Numbered from the stretch's first letter, positions 36,547 to 45,880 are shown. The stretch: 64,000 nt of DNA from CALBPI01 sp039027435 (GCA_039027435.1 JBCCKF010000007.1:124001-188000), one strand, 5' to 3'. Notes: a model not told the origin generated them from the letters alone. Numbers and translations: made by a program.

Positions 36547-38495
36547 AATCGATCCTTGGAGTGGTCGCTGTGACGATCGCAATCGCCTCGACGACGTCAA
36601 TTGCCGACTCCCTGACGCTCGGTGACCTTCTGCGGCGTGATCGCTTCTATGAAGTCTCGCTATCACCAGACGGCAAACACATCGCGTATGTCAGATGGGA
36701 AGCAGACAAGCTCGAGTATTTCTTCCGCGTGATGAAGCTTGAGGATAAGGCTGTGATTCTCGAGATGAATCTCGGTGGGGCAGGCGCTAACTCGATTGAC
36801 TGGCTCGATAACAAGAACGTGATCGCAAATGACGGGAGCGTTTTCCAAATTCCGATAGGCGGCCTCACACCAACGCCGTTGTTGACTGGGATTCTGAATG
36901 AAGACAAGCGCCGCTTTGGCAGCAGCGTATTTCAAGAGAAGTTCGATGGCTTTTGGTACGAAGGCCATCTGCCGGGCGACGAGGAACACATTCTGGTCGG
37001 TTCGCACAACAGAAAGCGCTATGCCCGTATTCACAAGGTGAACGTCTACACCGGCGTTTTCACGGATATTGTCGATGGTAATAAGGCAAAGGTTAAAACG
37101 TGGGTACTGAACAACGTCGGCCAACCGGTCATCGGTGTTCGGGAGAAAGCCGGTGAGCACACCTATATGATCCGAGTGGACGGTAAGTGGAAAGCGCACG
37201 ACGATGTGCACGAGGGCGGTGAGATACAACTAAACCACTCGAGCCACCCGCGCAACGGTTCGGCGAGGTTGATCGCAGCGCTGGACAACGACCGAGATGT
37301 CCTCGTATCGATCAAGGACAATGCGGGGCGCTACGCATCCGTGGTCGTGTACGACGTTATCGCCGGCGTGGTCAAGAACACCTTCCACGAGGATGATCGT
37401 TACTCGTTGCGCTTGAGCGAAAATGCCTTGACCGTGATTCGCGACGAGCGCAGCCGACTGCCAATTGCTCTGAACTACGCTGCCCACGACTACACCTCTT
37501 TCGTCGCGGAGCCGAACATGCGTGTTGCACAAGAATTGGCGCAGGCAGCCTATCCCGGACTACCAGTACAGGCGCTCAGTGGCGTCGCGACAGTAAATCG
37601 CTGGTTGTTTCGAGTCTTGGATGCGACCCACGGCAACACGTTTGTCCTGGTGGATCCGGATGCGGAAGTTCCGGTCACTGAACTATTCAATGAACGCTCG
37701 CGCCGCGCCAAGGCTCAAATGCCTGAGTTGGAAGTGCTCAAGATCAACGCCCGTGATGACGTTGCGTTAGATGCGTATCTGTGGACGCCACCGTCTGATG
37801 TCGATCATTTGGCGCCAGTGATCGTTGCCCAACACGCACCACTCGGACGACACTACGCGTGGTTTGACCCTGACATTCTGTATCTCGCGGGTCAGGGGCA
37901 TCCGGTGCTGCAAATCAATCCACGAGGCGTCAGTGGTTACGGCGAAGCAAAACGCGTAACAGGGCTTTCGGATGGTCAACGCCAACTGCTGAACGACATC
38001 GAAGATGCAGCGGCTTGGATACGCAAACACACGGAGTCGAACGATCTGTTCGCGTTCGGTATGAATATGGGCGGTCTGGCTATCTACTCGCTGGCGATAG
38101 AGTCGCCTGAGCTGTTCAATGCGATCGCCATCTATGGCGCACCATTGGACTTGAAGGCGCTTGACGAGCGCTATGCGCTAGCTGAGGCCCCAGCGAGCCG
38201 CGACTACCTCAGGCTGATGGTGGCGGACGAGAAGAAGCAGCTGAAAGCAATGGGACTGATGTCTCCCATGCAGACCATTGAGACGCTCCAAACACCGACC
38301 TTTATGGTTTATGCAGAACGGAATGCCGTAATTCCCTATGAGGAGTTTGACGATTTCGTGAGCATTGCGGACCGGAAGGAAGTTCCGCTGCAGCATCGCA
38401 CAATTCCCTACCGGCTCACCGGCATGCAGGACCCAGCCGTGCGCGAGCAATACCTCGATCTCATCCTTCGGTTTTTCCGGCGAAACAGCTCGTAA
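36543..38495 (+). CDS. S9 peptidase paralog lacking the catalytic triad
   Basis: 650 residues with a signal peptide (to about residue 21) and the same propeller plus hydrolase layout as the gene before it. The nucleophile elbow reads GMNMGG, so Asn508 replaces Ser. The Asp position is Asn594 (AERNAVIP), and the His region reads LTGMQD with no His. All three triad residues are thus gone while the fold, length and reading frame are kept. This points to a maintained non-catalytic protein and not a decaying gene. It may bind peptides or form a heterodimer with its coupled active neighbour. The two share ordering but only modest identity. Confidence 0.85.
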   Translation: MKSILGVVAVTIAIASTTSIADSLTLGDLLRRDRFYEVSLSPDGKHIAYVRWEADKLEYFFRVMKLEDKAVILEMNLGGAGANSIDWLDNKNVIANDGSVFQIPIGGLTPTPLLTGILNEDKRRFGSSVFQEKFDGFWYEGHLPGDEEHILVGSHNRKRYARIHKVNVYTGVFTDIVDGNKAKVKTWVLNNVGQPVIGVREKAGEHTYMIRVDGKWKAHDDVHEGGEIQLNHSSHPRNGSARLIAALDNDRDVLVSIKDNAGRYASVVVYDVIAGVVKNTFHEDDRYSLRLSENALTVIRDERSRLPIALNYAAHDYTSFVAEPNMRVAQELAQAAYPGLPVQALSGVATVNRWLFRVLDATHGNTFVLVDPDAEVPVTELFNERSRRAKAQMPELEVLKINARDDVALDAYLWTPPSDVDHLAPVIVAQHAPLGRHYAWFDPDILYLAGQGHPVLQINPRGVSGYGEAKRVTGLSDGQRQLLNDIEDAAAWIRKHTESNDLFAFGMNMGGLAIYSLAIESPELFNAIAIYGAPLDLKALDERYALAEAPASRDYLRLMVADEKKQLKAMGLMSPMQTIETLQTPTFMVYAERNAVIPYEEFDDFVSIADRKEVPLQHRTIPYRLTGMQDPAVREQYLDLILRFFRRNSS

Positions 38496-38712
38496 AAGTA
38501 ATCGGACCTGTTCATCAGGGAAAACCCTGAGTGGTCGCTTTGGAACACCCACCAATGGGCTGTTTTGCGCAATCCGCCAGCTCACCGTGTTCAGGACACA
38601 ATGAACATGAGTTCGGCAGACCATATCGCGACACTAGACACCGGTTATTGAGTGATTCTCGACTGCGAATGCACAAAACTCCCATTTGCGTGATTGCGCC
38701 CGCTACACTCAG

Positions 38713-38755
38713 CGCACGGAGCTGGGGGGCTCCGAGTGTGTGCATCGGCCGTGCG
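38713..38755 (+). other. Nested hairpin in leader of TetR gene
   Basis: In the 286-base gap before the TetR gene, CGCACGG (38713-38719) pairs with CCGTGCG (38749-38755), enclosing a second stem GGAGC/GCTCC. No T-run follows, so it is not a simple terminator. It may be a leader structure or an operator. A short CAGGG-AAAA-CCCTG hairpin lies just after the preceding gene. Nothing else is seen in this gap. Confidence 0.35.
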
Positions 38756-38781
38756 GGCCGACCAGGGGTGGGGGAAAAGTC

Positions 38782-39417
38782 GTGCGCCACAAAGCGCGTG
38801 TTGATGAAGGCAAGCTGCCGATTCTTTCGGAAGAGCTCGCCTCGAATGTTGTTCTCAGAACCGCAGCAGAGTTGTTCCTTGAGAACGGCCTCGCGGCAAC
38901 CAAACTCGTTGATATCGCGAATGCGGCTGGTGTGAGCTATGCCGAGGTCTTCGATCAGTATGGCAATCGCGAAACGATTTTTCGTTTGATCGTCGACCAC
39001 GAAGTCGTGGCGATGCGGGCGCCTTTCCTTGAGGCGATTCCCAAATTTGAAACCGCGATCGCCGCGGCGAGATTCGCTGCACAGCGCCAACACGTGTTAA
39101 TGACGCGCACCATCCTGCCGCGACTGGCACAACTCGTGATAACCGAGGCCGAAACGCTGCCTGAAATCAAAGACACTTTGTTGACCCCGGACGGTCAGGA
39201 GCTGATTCAGGCCGTCGGCGAGTTTTCGATGCGCGGTCTTCAGATGCGTGGACTGGTCCGCGAGGACATGAATGTGTCGATCGCGGTGCGGCAGTTCTAT
39301 GGTCTGATCAACCAGGCGTTCAATCATGAGCCTATGCTCACCGGCAAACAGATCGATAATCTCGACGAATATATTGAAGACTGTTGCCAGTGGTTCGTTG
39401 AGCGCTACGGCGCATAA
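38782..39417 (+). CDS. TetR-family transcriptional regulator
   Basis: About 211 residues from GTG at 38782, which has a G-rich ribosome-binding site 8 bases upstream; the open frame before it is low-complexity. The N-terminal helix-turn-helix is clear (LFLENGLAATKLVDIANAAG, then YAEVFDQYGNRETIF). The C-terminal 140 residues form the usual helical ligand and dimer domain. It lies 56 bases before egtB on the same strand, so it may control ergothioneine synthesis or merely be cotranscribed. Ligand unknown. Confidence 0.88.
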   Translation: MRHKARVDEGKLPILSEELASNVVLRTAAELFLENGLAATKLVDIANAAGVSYAEVFDQYGNRETIFRLIVDHEVVAMRAPFLEAIPKFETAIAAARFAAQRQHVLMTRTILPRLAQLVITEAETLPEIKDTLLTPDGQELIQAVGEFSMRGLQMRGLVREDMNVSIAVRQFYGLINQAFNHEPMLTGKQIDNLDEYIEDCCQWFVERYGA

Positions 39418-39444
39418 CTTTGACCTTTCTGGGGCCGCTCTCTA

Positions 39445-39466
39445 CCCTTGGCACATAGACCAAGGG
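39445..39466 (+). promoter_or_regulatory. Inverted repeat covering the egtB ribosome-binding site
   Basis: CCCTTGG (39445-39451) and CCAAGGG (39460-39466) are perfect inverted repeats separated by 8 bases. The right arm contains the AAGGGG Shine-Dalgarno of egtB, 7 bases before its ATG. In RNA the stem would hide that site; as DNA it is a possible operator for the TetR protein encoded just upstream. Confidence 0.45.
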
Positions 39467-39473
39467 GAAATTT

Positions 39474-40721
39474 ATGGCAGCCGCGGCCGGCGCCAATACA
39501 ACTGAACAGTCGTTGCATGAACGCTTCCGCGAAGTCCGCGCGCGGTCGGTGCAAATCGCAAGTTGGCTGGAGCCCGAAGACTGCGTCGTGCAGTCCATGC
39601 CGGACGTCAGCCCCACGAAGTGGCACCTCGCGCATGTCACCTGGTTCTTCGAACAATTCGTGCTGATCCCGAATGGCGATTACACGCCTTTCAATGAGCA
39701 ATTCCTCTTCCTGTTCAACAGCTATTACAAAAGCGCGGGCGACATGCACTCGCGCCCGCAGCGTGGGTTGTTGTCTAGGCCAACATTGTCAGAAGTGTTG
39801 CGCTACCGAGAGTATGTTGATGCCAGCATGATGGCGTTGCTGGGTCGAGAGCTGACCGACGAGACGCTCGCCGTCATCACCGTCGGTCTGGAGCATGAAC
39901 GACAGCATCAGGAGCTCGCGCTCACCGACATCAAACACGTGCTCTCGTGCAATCCGCTCATGCCGGCTATGCGCGACGACCTGCGTTCAACGTCGGGCGC
40001 CGCACGCGGACTGAACTATCGGCGTTTCGCGGGCGGCATCCACGAAATCGGCATGCCGGTCGACAGCGACACGTTCAGCTACGACAACGAAACACCACGC
40101 CATGAAGTGCTAGTCCGCGACTTTGAAATCGCGACGCGACTGATCACCAACGCCGAGTGGCAAGACTTCATCGACGACGGTGGATACGACCAGTCGGGGC
40201 TGTGGCTGTCCGATGGCTGGGCGACCGTCGAGGCGCAACGCTGGCAAGCGCCGCTGTATTGGAACACCGAGAACGACACGCAGTTCACGCTGGGCGGCGA
40301 TCGCGAAATTGATCCGAACGCGCCGGTGACCCACGTGAGTTTCTACGAAGCGGAAGCCTTCGCCCGTTGGGCAGGCGCGCGTCTGCCCTCGGAGGCCGAG
40401 TGGGAGATCGCCGCACGCGAACACCCGATCACCGGCAACTTCTTCGAAGATGACCACTGGCATCCGCAAGCGAGCGACACCGAACAATGGTACGGCGATG
40501 TCTGGGAATGGACCGCATGCTCGTATGCACCCTATCCGGGCTTCAAGCCGCTCGCAGGTTCGCTCGGTGAGTACAACGGCAAATTCATGTGCAACCAGAT
40601 GGTCGTGCGCGGCGGCTCATGCGTTAGCGCGGCCGATCATCTGCGCGCCACCTATCGTAGCTTTTTCTATCCCGACCAACGCTGGCAGTTCCTCGGTCTG
40701 CGACTGGCGCGAGACGTCTGA
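39474..40721 (+). CDS. egtB: Ergothioneine biosynthesis protein EgtB (hercynine sulfoxide-forming)
   Basis: 415 residues. The N-terminal DinB-like domain carries the iron ligands His51 (TKWHLAHVTWFFE) and His141/His145 (GLEHERQHQE). The C-terminal half is a formylglycine-generating-enzyme-like fold (LPSEAEWEIAARE, VWEWTACSYAPYPGF, VVRGGSCVS). EgtB joins trimethylhistidine to cysteine or gamma-glutamylcysteine using oxygen and iron. egtD follows 14 bases later, so the two-gene ergothioneine set is complete apart from a lyase, which is not in the window. Confidence 0.95.
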   Translation: MAAAAGANTTEQSLHERFREVRARSVQIASWLEPEDCVVQSMPDVSPTKWHLAHVTWFFEQFVLIPNGDYTPFNEQFLFLFNSYYKSAGDMHSRPQRGLLSRPTLSEVLRYREYVDASMMALLGRELTDETLAVITVGLEHERQHQELALTDIKHVLSCNPLMPAMRDDLRSTSGAARGLNYRRFAGGIHEIGMPVDSDTFSYDNETPRHEVLVRDFEIATRLITNAEWQDFIDDGGYDQSGLWLSDGWATVEAQRWQAPLYWNTENDTQFTLGGDREIDPNAPVTHVSFYEAEAFARWAGARLPSEAEWEIAAREHPITGNFFEDDHWHPQASDTEQWYGDVWEWTACSYAPYPGFKPLAGSLGEYNGKFMCNQMVVRGGSCVSAADHLRATYRSFFYPDQRWQFLGLRLARDV

Positions 40722-40735
40722 GAACCGGAGCCTCA

Positions 40736-41707
40736 ATGGACAACACTGCAACCATCAGCGAACCTCAAGACGATCGATCCAGCGACGACCTCGCCGAGTT
40801 GATCGCGGGCCTCTCGCAGCCGCAAAAGATGATTTCGCCGAAGTACTTCTATGACGAGCACGGCTCGGAACTCTTCGAGCAAATCACCCGACAGCCTGAG
40901 TACTACCCGACGCGCACCGAACTCAGCATCCTGCGTCTGTACGCAGGCGAGATCAGTGAAGCGCTTGGCGATGGTGTGTCGCTCATCGAGTTTGGTGCCG
41001 GCGCGAGCGTCAAGGTTCGGATTCTGCTGGACCACGTCGAGGGCATTCAGGTGTTCGTCCCCGTCGATATTTCCGGCCATCACCTCGCACTCGCAGCTCA
41101 AGAGCTCGCGGGCGACTATCCGAATATTGAAATCCTGCCGGTCGCCGCTGACTTCACCCGTCCGTTCGATCTGCCATCACCGAAGGTCATGCCAGAGCGC
41201 AACGTCGTGTTCTTCCCTGGCTCCACCATCGGCAACTTCGCACCGGACGACGCGCTCGCCTTGCTCGGCACCATGCGCGCTGTGGCCAAGTCCGGTGGTG
41301 CGCTCTTGATCGGTGTCGACCTCAAGAAAGACGCGGGCGTACTCGAGCGCGCCTACAATGATTCGGCCGGCATCACCGAGGCGTTCAACCTCAATATGCT
41401 GACGCATTTGAATCGGGACTACGGCGCGAATTTCGACATCTGCAAATTCATGCACCGTTCGCTCTATAACGGTCGGCATGGTCGGATCGAAATGCATCTT
41501 GTCAGTACCGAACCGCAGAGCGTTACGCTCGGCGATAAGAGCTTCGACTTCAAGGTTGGTGAATACATCCTGACAGAGTGTTCCTACAAGTACACCCTCG
41601 AGGAATTCGCGGAGCTCGCCGGCAAGGCGGGTTTCAAAGTCGAACAGGTCTGGACCGATGTGGCCGCCAACTTCTCGCTGCAATACCTGGCCGTCGTCGA
41701 CCCCTAG
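40736..41707 (+). CDS. egtD: L-histidine N-alpha-methyltransferase EgtD
   Basis: 323 residues matching the EgtD family along the whole length: the N-terminal PKYFYDEHGSELFEQITRQP segment, the SAM-binding region SLIEFGAGASVKVRILLD, FFPGSTIGNF, and a C-terminal EYILTECSYKYTLEEF. It trimethylates histidine to hercynine using SAM, the first step of ergothioneine synthesis. It is 14 bases after egtB. A short coding-like stretch follows its stop, with no start of its own. Confidence 0.95.
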   Translation: MDNTATISEPQDDRSSDDLAELIAGLSQPQKMISPKYFYDEHGSELFEQITRQPEYYPTRTELSILRLYAGEISEALGDGVSLIEFGAGASVKVRILLDHVEGIQVFVPVDISGHHLALAAQELAGDYPNIEILPVAADFTRPFDLPSPKVMPERNVVFFPGSTIGNFAPDDALALLGTMRAVAKSGGALLIGVDLKKDAGVLERAYNDSAGITEAFNLNMLTHLNRDYGANFDICKFMHRSLYNGRHGRIEMHLVSTEPQSVTLGDKSFDFKVGEYILTECSYKYTLEEFAELAGKAGFKVEQVWTDVAANFSLQYLAVVDP

Positions 41708-41776
41708 CAACCTCGGCACCACGATCAACTATCTGTCGAGCCACTTCGTGGTGTTCAACGACCCGAACAAATCCGA

Positions 41777-42055
41777 CTAGTTCTCGTCGTCCTTCGCGAC
41801 AAACGCGTCCGGCACCTCGGAGCCTTCGCCGAAAAAGAATTTCTCCATCTCGCCCTCGAGGAACTTACGTGCCTCAGGCTCAATCGGTGTCAGTCGGTAT
41901 TCGTTGATAAGGATCGTCTGGTGCGCCAACCACATCTGCCAACCGCCTTTGGAGACGTTTGCGAGAATGCGCTCACCGAGTGGTCCCGGATAAGGCTGCC
42001 AATCGAGTGCTTCGCCTTCCTCGCCGGTCTTCACACACTGCACGGTCTTGTTCAT
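41777..42055 (-). CDS. yggX: Fe(2+)-trafficking / oxidative damage protection protein YggX
   Basis: 92 residues. It matches YggX throughout: VQCVKTGEEGEALD with the conserved Cys, PGPLGERI, VSKGGWQMWLAHQTILINEY, and a C-terminal FLEGEMEKFFFGE. It protects iron-sulfur proteins and mutY-like repair enzymes from oxidative damage. Its start overlaps the mutY stop by 4 bases, the same gene pair as in Escherichia and Pseudomonas. Confidence 0.95.
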   Translation of the reverse strand: MNKTVQCVKTGEEGEALDWQPYPGPLGERILANVSKGGWQMWLAHQTILINEYRLTPIEPEARKFLEGEMEKFFFGEGSEVPDAFVAKDDEN

Positions 42056-43089
42056 TCATCGGCCTCCCACAACGGTCGGGTAGATTGTAACGACTCGACG
42101 ATGCGCTCGACAGGTCGCGGCACCCCGACCTCGGTCAATTCGCTCGTGCGAAACCACCGAAAAACTGAATCATCCTGCACCGCGTTGCTACGCTGGCCCA
42201 GCAACCATGGCTCGATGTGCAAATCGAAATGCGTGAATTTATGGGTCAGTGGCGGCAATCGCTCCGCGCCACTCGGCAGCGGCTCTTCAGTCGCGATTTC
42301 GGGAAACGACCATAGGCCACCCCAGATGCCCTCGGCGGGTCGCTGGCGCAGCAACAACGCGCCGTCTTCCGGACGTTGTTGCACCAGCATATGCACATGT
42401 CGCTGTGGCTTTGCCTTCTTTGGCTTGCGTCCGGGGAAGTCGGCGACGGTGTCAGCGGCAAACGCCTGACAGGTGCCAGCCACCGGGCAAGCATCGCAGT
42501 TCGGCTTGCTTCGCTTGCACAACGTCGCACCAAGGTCCATCACCGCTTGCGTGTAATCGGCAACTCGGGTGTCGGGGGTGTAGCGCTCGGACACGGCCCA
42601 CAAGGCATCGGCGACCTTCGTTTGTCCCGGCCAGCCACCGATCGCTTCATGACGCGCGAGCACGCGCTTCACGTTGCCATCCAGAATCGCATGTCGCTGG
42701 TTATCGGCCTGCGCGAGGATCGCGCCTGCGGTTGAGCGACCGATGCCTGGGAGCGCAATCAAGGCATCAAAATCGTCCGGCAACTCACCGCCGTGTTCAT
42801 CCCGCGCGATGATCGCCGCTTTGTGCAGGTTGCGCGCACGGGCGTAATAGCCAAGACCGGACCAGTGGGCGAGCACCGCATCGATCGGTGCATCGGCGAG
42901 ATCGGTGACGCTCTCAAACCGCGCGACGAAGCGGGTGAAGTAGTCGATAACGGTTGCGACCTGGGTTTGCTGCAGCATGATCTCCGACACCCACACCCGA
43001 TAGCGTGTGCGCGGATCCTGCCACGGCAGGTCCTTGCGCCCATGCACATCGTACCAATCCAGCAGGCGATCCGAAAAACTCTGACTCAC
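42052..43089 (-). CDS. mutY: A/G-specific adenine glycosylase MutY
   Basis: 345 residues from GTG at 43089. This start overlaps the SRPBCC stop as GTGA and gives an N-terminus (SQSFSDRLLDWYDVHGRKDLPW) aligning with E. coli MutY; the longer frame to 43110 does not. The helix-hairpin-helix (LPGIGRSTAGAIL) and the iron-sulfur cluster loop (CKRSKPNCDACPVAGTC) are complete. The C-terminal NUDIX-like domain is present. It removes adenine mispaired with 8-oxoguanine. yggX follows with an overlap. Confidence 0.93.
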   Translation of the reverse strand: MSQSFSDRLLDWYDVHGRKDLPWQDPRTRYRVWVSEIMLQQTQVATVIDYFTRFVARFESVTDLADAPIDAVLAHWSGLGYYARARNLHKAAIIARDEHGGELPDDFDALIALPGIGRSTAGAILAQADNQRHAILDGNVKRVLARHEAIGGWPGQTKVADALWAVSERYTPDTRVADYTQAVMDLGATLCKRSKPNCDACPVAGTCQAFAADTVADFPGRKPKKAKPQRHVHMLVQQRPEDGALLLRQRPAEGIWGGLWSFPEIATEEPLPSGAERLPPLTHKFTHFDLHIEPWLLGQRSNAVQDDSVFRWFRTSELTEVGVPRPVERIVESLQSTRPLWEADE

Positions 43090-43727
43090 GATACGCTCGA
43101 TGCGAACCACTCGGCACAGGGCTGCGGCTTTTCGTCACCCATGATGAGACCGCGTGCAGCGAAGTCTTTCTGTGTGCGATCCGATGCGTTGGCGAAGCGC
43201 TCCATACGTGCGATGGCGTCGGTTCCACCATTGCGCAGCCGACGCTTCAGGACATACGGCCCGATCAGCGGCGGCACGAAGAAATCCGGCTCCATCAGAA
43301 TCGAATAGGTCACCTCGGTGCCACCCTCGACCTCGCGCAGTGTCCACGTCGACACACTGCGCTTGAAGTCCGACGCGTTCGGTATGGCTTCCGTGCGCAG
43401 GCAGGTGAGCCCCTCATTGGTCAGCACCTCCACGCGCTCAAGTGTCTGGCAGTAGAACCAGACGCAGCCTTTCACCCGCGTATACACGCGCACTGGATCA
43501 TCGCCGAGACGCGGCAGAAAATGAGCATCGTCGTAGACACTGGAGATGCGCTCGAAATCGTCGTAGTCAGTCAACACGTCGAACACGCCGGCTAGCGGCG
43601 CATCCAGTACCGTCACCGACATCATGCGGTATACGCCTTTCTCATGAGTGACGTCGACCGACTTCAACTCGGCCGCGTGTGCTCCTGCAGCGAGTAGCGC
43701 GAGCGAGAACAGCAATCCGCGCATCAT
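43086..43727 (-). CDS. Secreted SRPBCC (START/polyketide-cyclase-like) protein
   Basis: 213 residues with a signal peptide (about residues 1-18, AGAHA). The remaining part has the SRPBCC pattern: VLDAPLAGVFDVLTDYDDFERISSVYDDAHFL, a central Cys/Trp segment CVWFYC, and GGTEVTYSILMEPDFFVPPLIGPYVLK (read in pieces). This fold binds hydrophobic ligands. It sits between asmA (11 bases upstream) and mutY (4-base overlap), and a role in envelope lipid handling is possible. Confidence 0.8.
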   Translation of the reverse strand: MMRGLLFSLALLAAGAHAAELKSVDVTHEKGVYRMMSVTVLDAPLAGVFDVLTDYDDFERISSVYDDAHFLPRLGDDPVRVYTRVKGCVWFYCQTLERVEVLTNEGLTCLRTEAIPNASDFKRSVSTWTLREVEGGTEVTYSILMEPDFFVPPLIGPYVLKRRLRNGGTDAIARMERFANASDRTQKDFAARGLIMGDEKPQPCAEWFASSVS

Positions 43728-43738
43728 GACGACGCGCC

Positions 43739-45880
43739 TTACTTCCGAATCAATCGATCGAGCAGGCGATCTTTCAGGCGGTCCACTTCCTCGTCGACTT
43801 TCTCTTTTACGGCGTTTCGCGCCAGGCGTTCGATGTCCGGACGAATCGCAGGGTCCGCCAACTCGCCCGTGATCTCCAGCGGAATCACCGCTTCGGTGTA
43901 CGCATCGAGCTCTTCCGGCGTCGCATCACTGAGAAACTCGGGGCGCTCGAGTACACGCGCGTCGAGATCATAGTCGACGGTCCCCTCGGCGAGATTCACC
44001 GTGCCAGCGCCGTTCATTTGCAGGAACGGCAGTTCGGCAAAAAAGTCATCGTTCTTTGCCACACCATCGCGAACTACAGCGGTGCCTCGCAGCGTCGAAA
44101 ACTCGGTACGTGGCTCTGCAGGCGCAGGTGGCGGCGTCTCACGCTCGAAGGTCGCGCGGGCGCGACGGATTTCATACCAGAGATCCGTGCCGACGAGCGC
44201 ACCATCAGAGAGGGTCATCGCGACATTGCCGTCCAACGATGAGCGCAACTCGGACAACATCACCCCACGCCCCGCCAGCTCGAACTTACCGTCCAGTCGG
44301 CCTTCGACGTTGTCGCGCTCAAACAGCAGGCTGGCTAACGTGCCGAGGTTCAGATTATCAACGCGCTCGTTCAGCGACAGACGCGGGACGTCACCGCTAG
44401 CGTCGATACGCACATCGCCTTCATAAGTGCCCTCGAGCACTCGAGCACGCATCGGCGAGAGCTGCGCGCGACTGTCTTTCACCTGCAACTGCAAGTCGAG
44501 GTCTTCGAATGGCAGCCCGCCCAACTCCAGACAGCCAAAGCGGAAGTTGCCGGCCGCATCGAGCCCCTGGATCATATCGACCGGCAATGCGGCATCGGCG
44601 GTGGTCACGTCAGCACCCGCATCGACCTCGCTCTCGTCTGCCGGCGGCAGGTAACGATCGAGCACCATGCTGTCACCCGCGAGGTCAAAGCGCAGCGCCA
44701 TGCTGGCGAAATTCTCAATCGCAATCTCGCCGTTCAACGTGGTGTCGTCGACCTTGAATTGCAGCTCGCGCAACACAGCCATCTCAAAGGTCGTTGTGAA
44801 CGCCGCATCGAAACTGACGGCGCGCAGCGCTTCAGCATCGGCCGTGACCGGCGCTTCGATGCCGAGCTTCGGTAGCACCTCGCGCGGCGAGAACGAATCG
44901 ACGCTCAGATTGCCGGAGACATCCAGCGGTGCGGCGGGACCACTCCCGGAGACGGTCAATGCACCATTGACATCAGCGACCGTGAAGTTGGTGGTTTCGA
45001 GCAGCAGAGTATTGTTAGCGAAGTCCAGCGTCATCGCCGGCGTATCCATGGAGAATTCCGCGGGCTCAGGTAAGTCGGCACTGGCGAGTGCACCTTCCAG
45101 GACGAGATCCGTGATGCGCAGCACGTCCTCGCTGTTTTGCACCGTAGTTTCAAGTTCCATGTTCAAACGCATGGCACCGGGATCCGCACTCGCAACGAAT
45201 GCCATGGTCAGATCGAGCGGCTCCGACAAATCATCGCCGCGTAGCGTCAGGTCGAGATCCTCAAGGCGATAGATCGTTTCGCTGCTGCCATCTTCGTAGG
45301 TGACCGCAGCATCTCGAATCACGACGCCACCGAAGTTCACCTTCAAATCCGAGCCTGTGTCGATCTCGACAGTGGCATTCTCGGCGTCTATCTCCGACTC
45401 GATCGCACGTTCGATTTCGCGCTCGATCTCATCAACGTCGAGCTCCTCAAAATCGATGCTCTCATCGTCCTCCATAGCGTCGACAATGTCCGACCAGTTG
45501 TTCAGCCCGTCGCCACGCACGGCGAGGTTCACCGTCAGGCCAATGACCTCGACGGTCTGGATATTCACCTCGTTGCGGAACAGTGGCATCAGGTCAACGC
45601 CCGCCGATACGCGGTCGAAGCGCAACATCGGCTCTGGCCCAAACGCGGGCGCATTGCCTACCGACACATCCTCGGTGCTGATCGCCAGCCGGGGGAAAAC
45701 ACTGAGTGACAAGTCCCCTTCGAACCGTACGTCCCTGCCGGTCGCCTCGGAGAGCTCGAGCGCCAGCTCATCGCGGAATTCGTTTGGATCGAAAAAGAAG
45801 TACACGGCCCCGACCGCGAGCAGCAAAATCGTGGCGAGCAGGCCGGCCGCGACCAGCATGAGTTTAAGGATAGAGCGCAT
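43739..45880 (-). CDS. AsmA-family protein
   Basis: 713 residues. It has an N-terminal hydrophobic anchor (about residues 7-28), then the AsmA signature DPNEFRDELALELSEATGRDVRFEGDLSLSVFP (seen in two pieces of the N-terminal 60 residues). Long beta-strand repeats and the C-terminal AsmA_2 segment follow. It probably spans the periplasm as a lipid-transfer or outer-membrane assembly protein. A Glu-rich insert at about residues 130-165 is unusual. The gene precedes the SRPBCC and mutY genes with short gaps. Confidence 0.88.
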   Translation of the reverse strand: MRSILKLMLVAAGLLATILLLAVGAVYFFFDPNEFRDELALELSEATGRDVRFEGDLSLSVFPRLAISTEDVSVGNAPAFGPEPMLRFDRVSAGVDLMPLFRNEVNIQTVEVIGLTVNLAVRGDGLNNWSDIVDAMEDDESIDFEELDVDEIEREIERAIESEIDAENATVEIDTGSDLKVNFGGVVIRDAAVTYEDGSSETIYRLEDLDLTLRGDDLSEPLDLTMAFVASADPGAMRLNMELETTVQNSEDVLRITDLVLEGALASADLPEPAEFSMDTPAMTLDFANNTLLLETTNFTVADVNGALTVSGSGPAAPLDVSGNLSVDSFSPREVLPKLGIEAPVTADAEALRAVSFDAAFTTTFEMAVLRELQFKVDDTTLNGEIAIENFASMALRFDLAGDSMVLDRYLPPADESEVDAGADVTTADAALPVDMIQGLDAAGNFRFGCLELGGLPFEDLDLQLQVKDSRAQLSPMRARVLEGTYEGDVRIDASGDVPRLSLNERVDNLNLGTLASLLFERDNVEGRLDGKFELAGRGVMLSELRSSLDGNVAMTLSDGALVGTDLWYEIRRARATFERETPPPAPAEPRTEFSTLRGTAVVRDGVAKNDDFFAELPFLQMNGAGTVNLAEGTVDYDLDARVLERPEFLSDATPEELDAYTEAVIPLEITGELADPAIRPDIERLARNAVKEKVDEEVDRLKDRLLDRLIRK

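Noticed and set aside
38507..38535. CAGGG-AAAA-CCCTG hairpin after the second S9 gene as terminator
   Set aside because: Only five base pairs and no T-run after it.
38515..39093. 192-codon minus-strand frame over the TetR leader and gene
   Set aside because: Overlaps a real TetR gene; composition is not protein-like and no ribosome-binding site is seen.
41177..41728. 183-codon minus-strand frame opposite egtD
   Set aside because: Antisense shadow of egtD.
44667..45272. 201-codon Ser-rich plus-strand frame opposite the AsmA gene
   Set aside because: Low-complexity antisense shadow of a strand-repeat gene.
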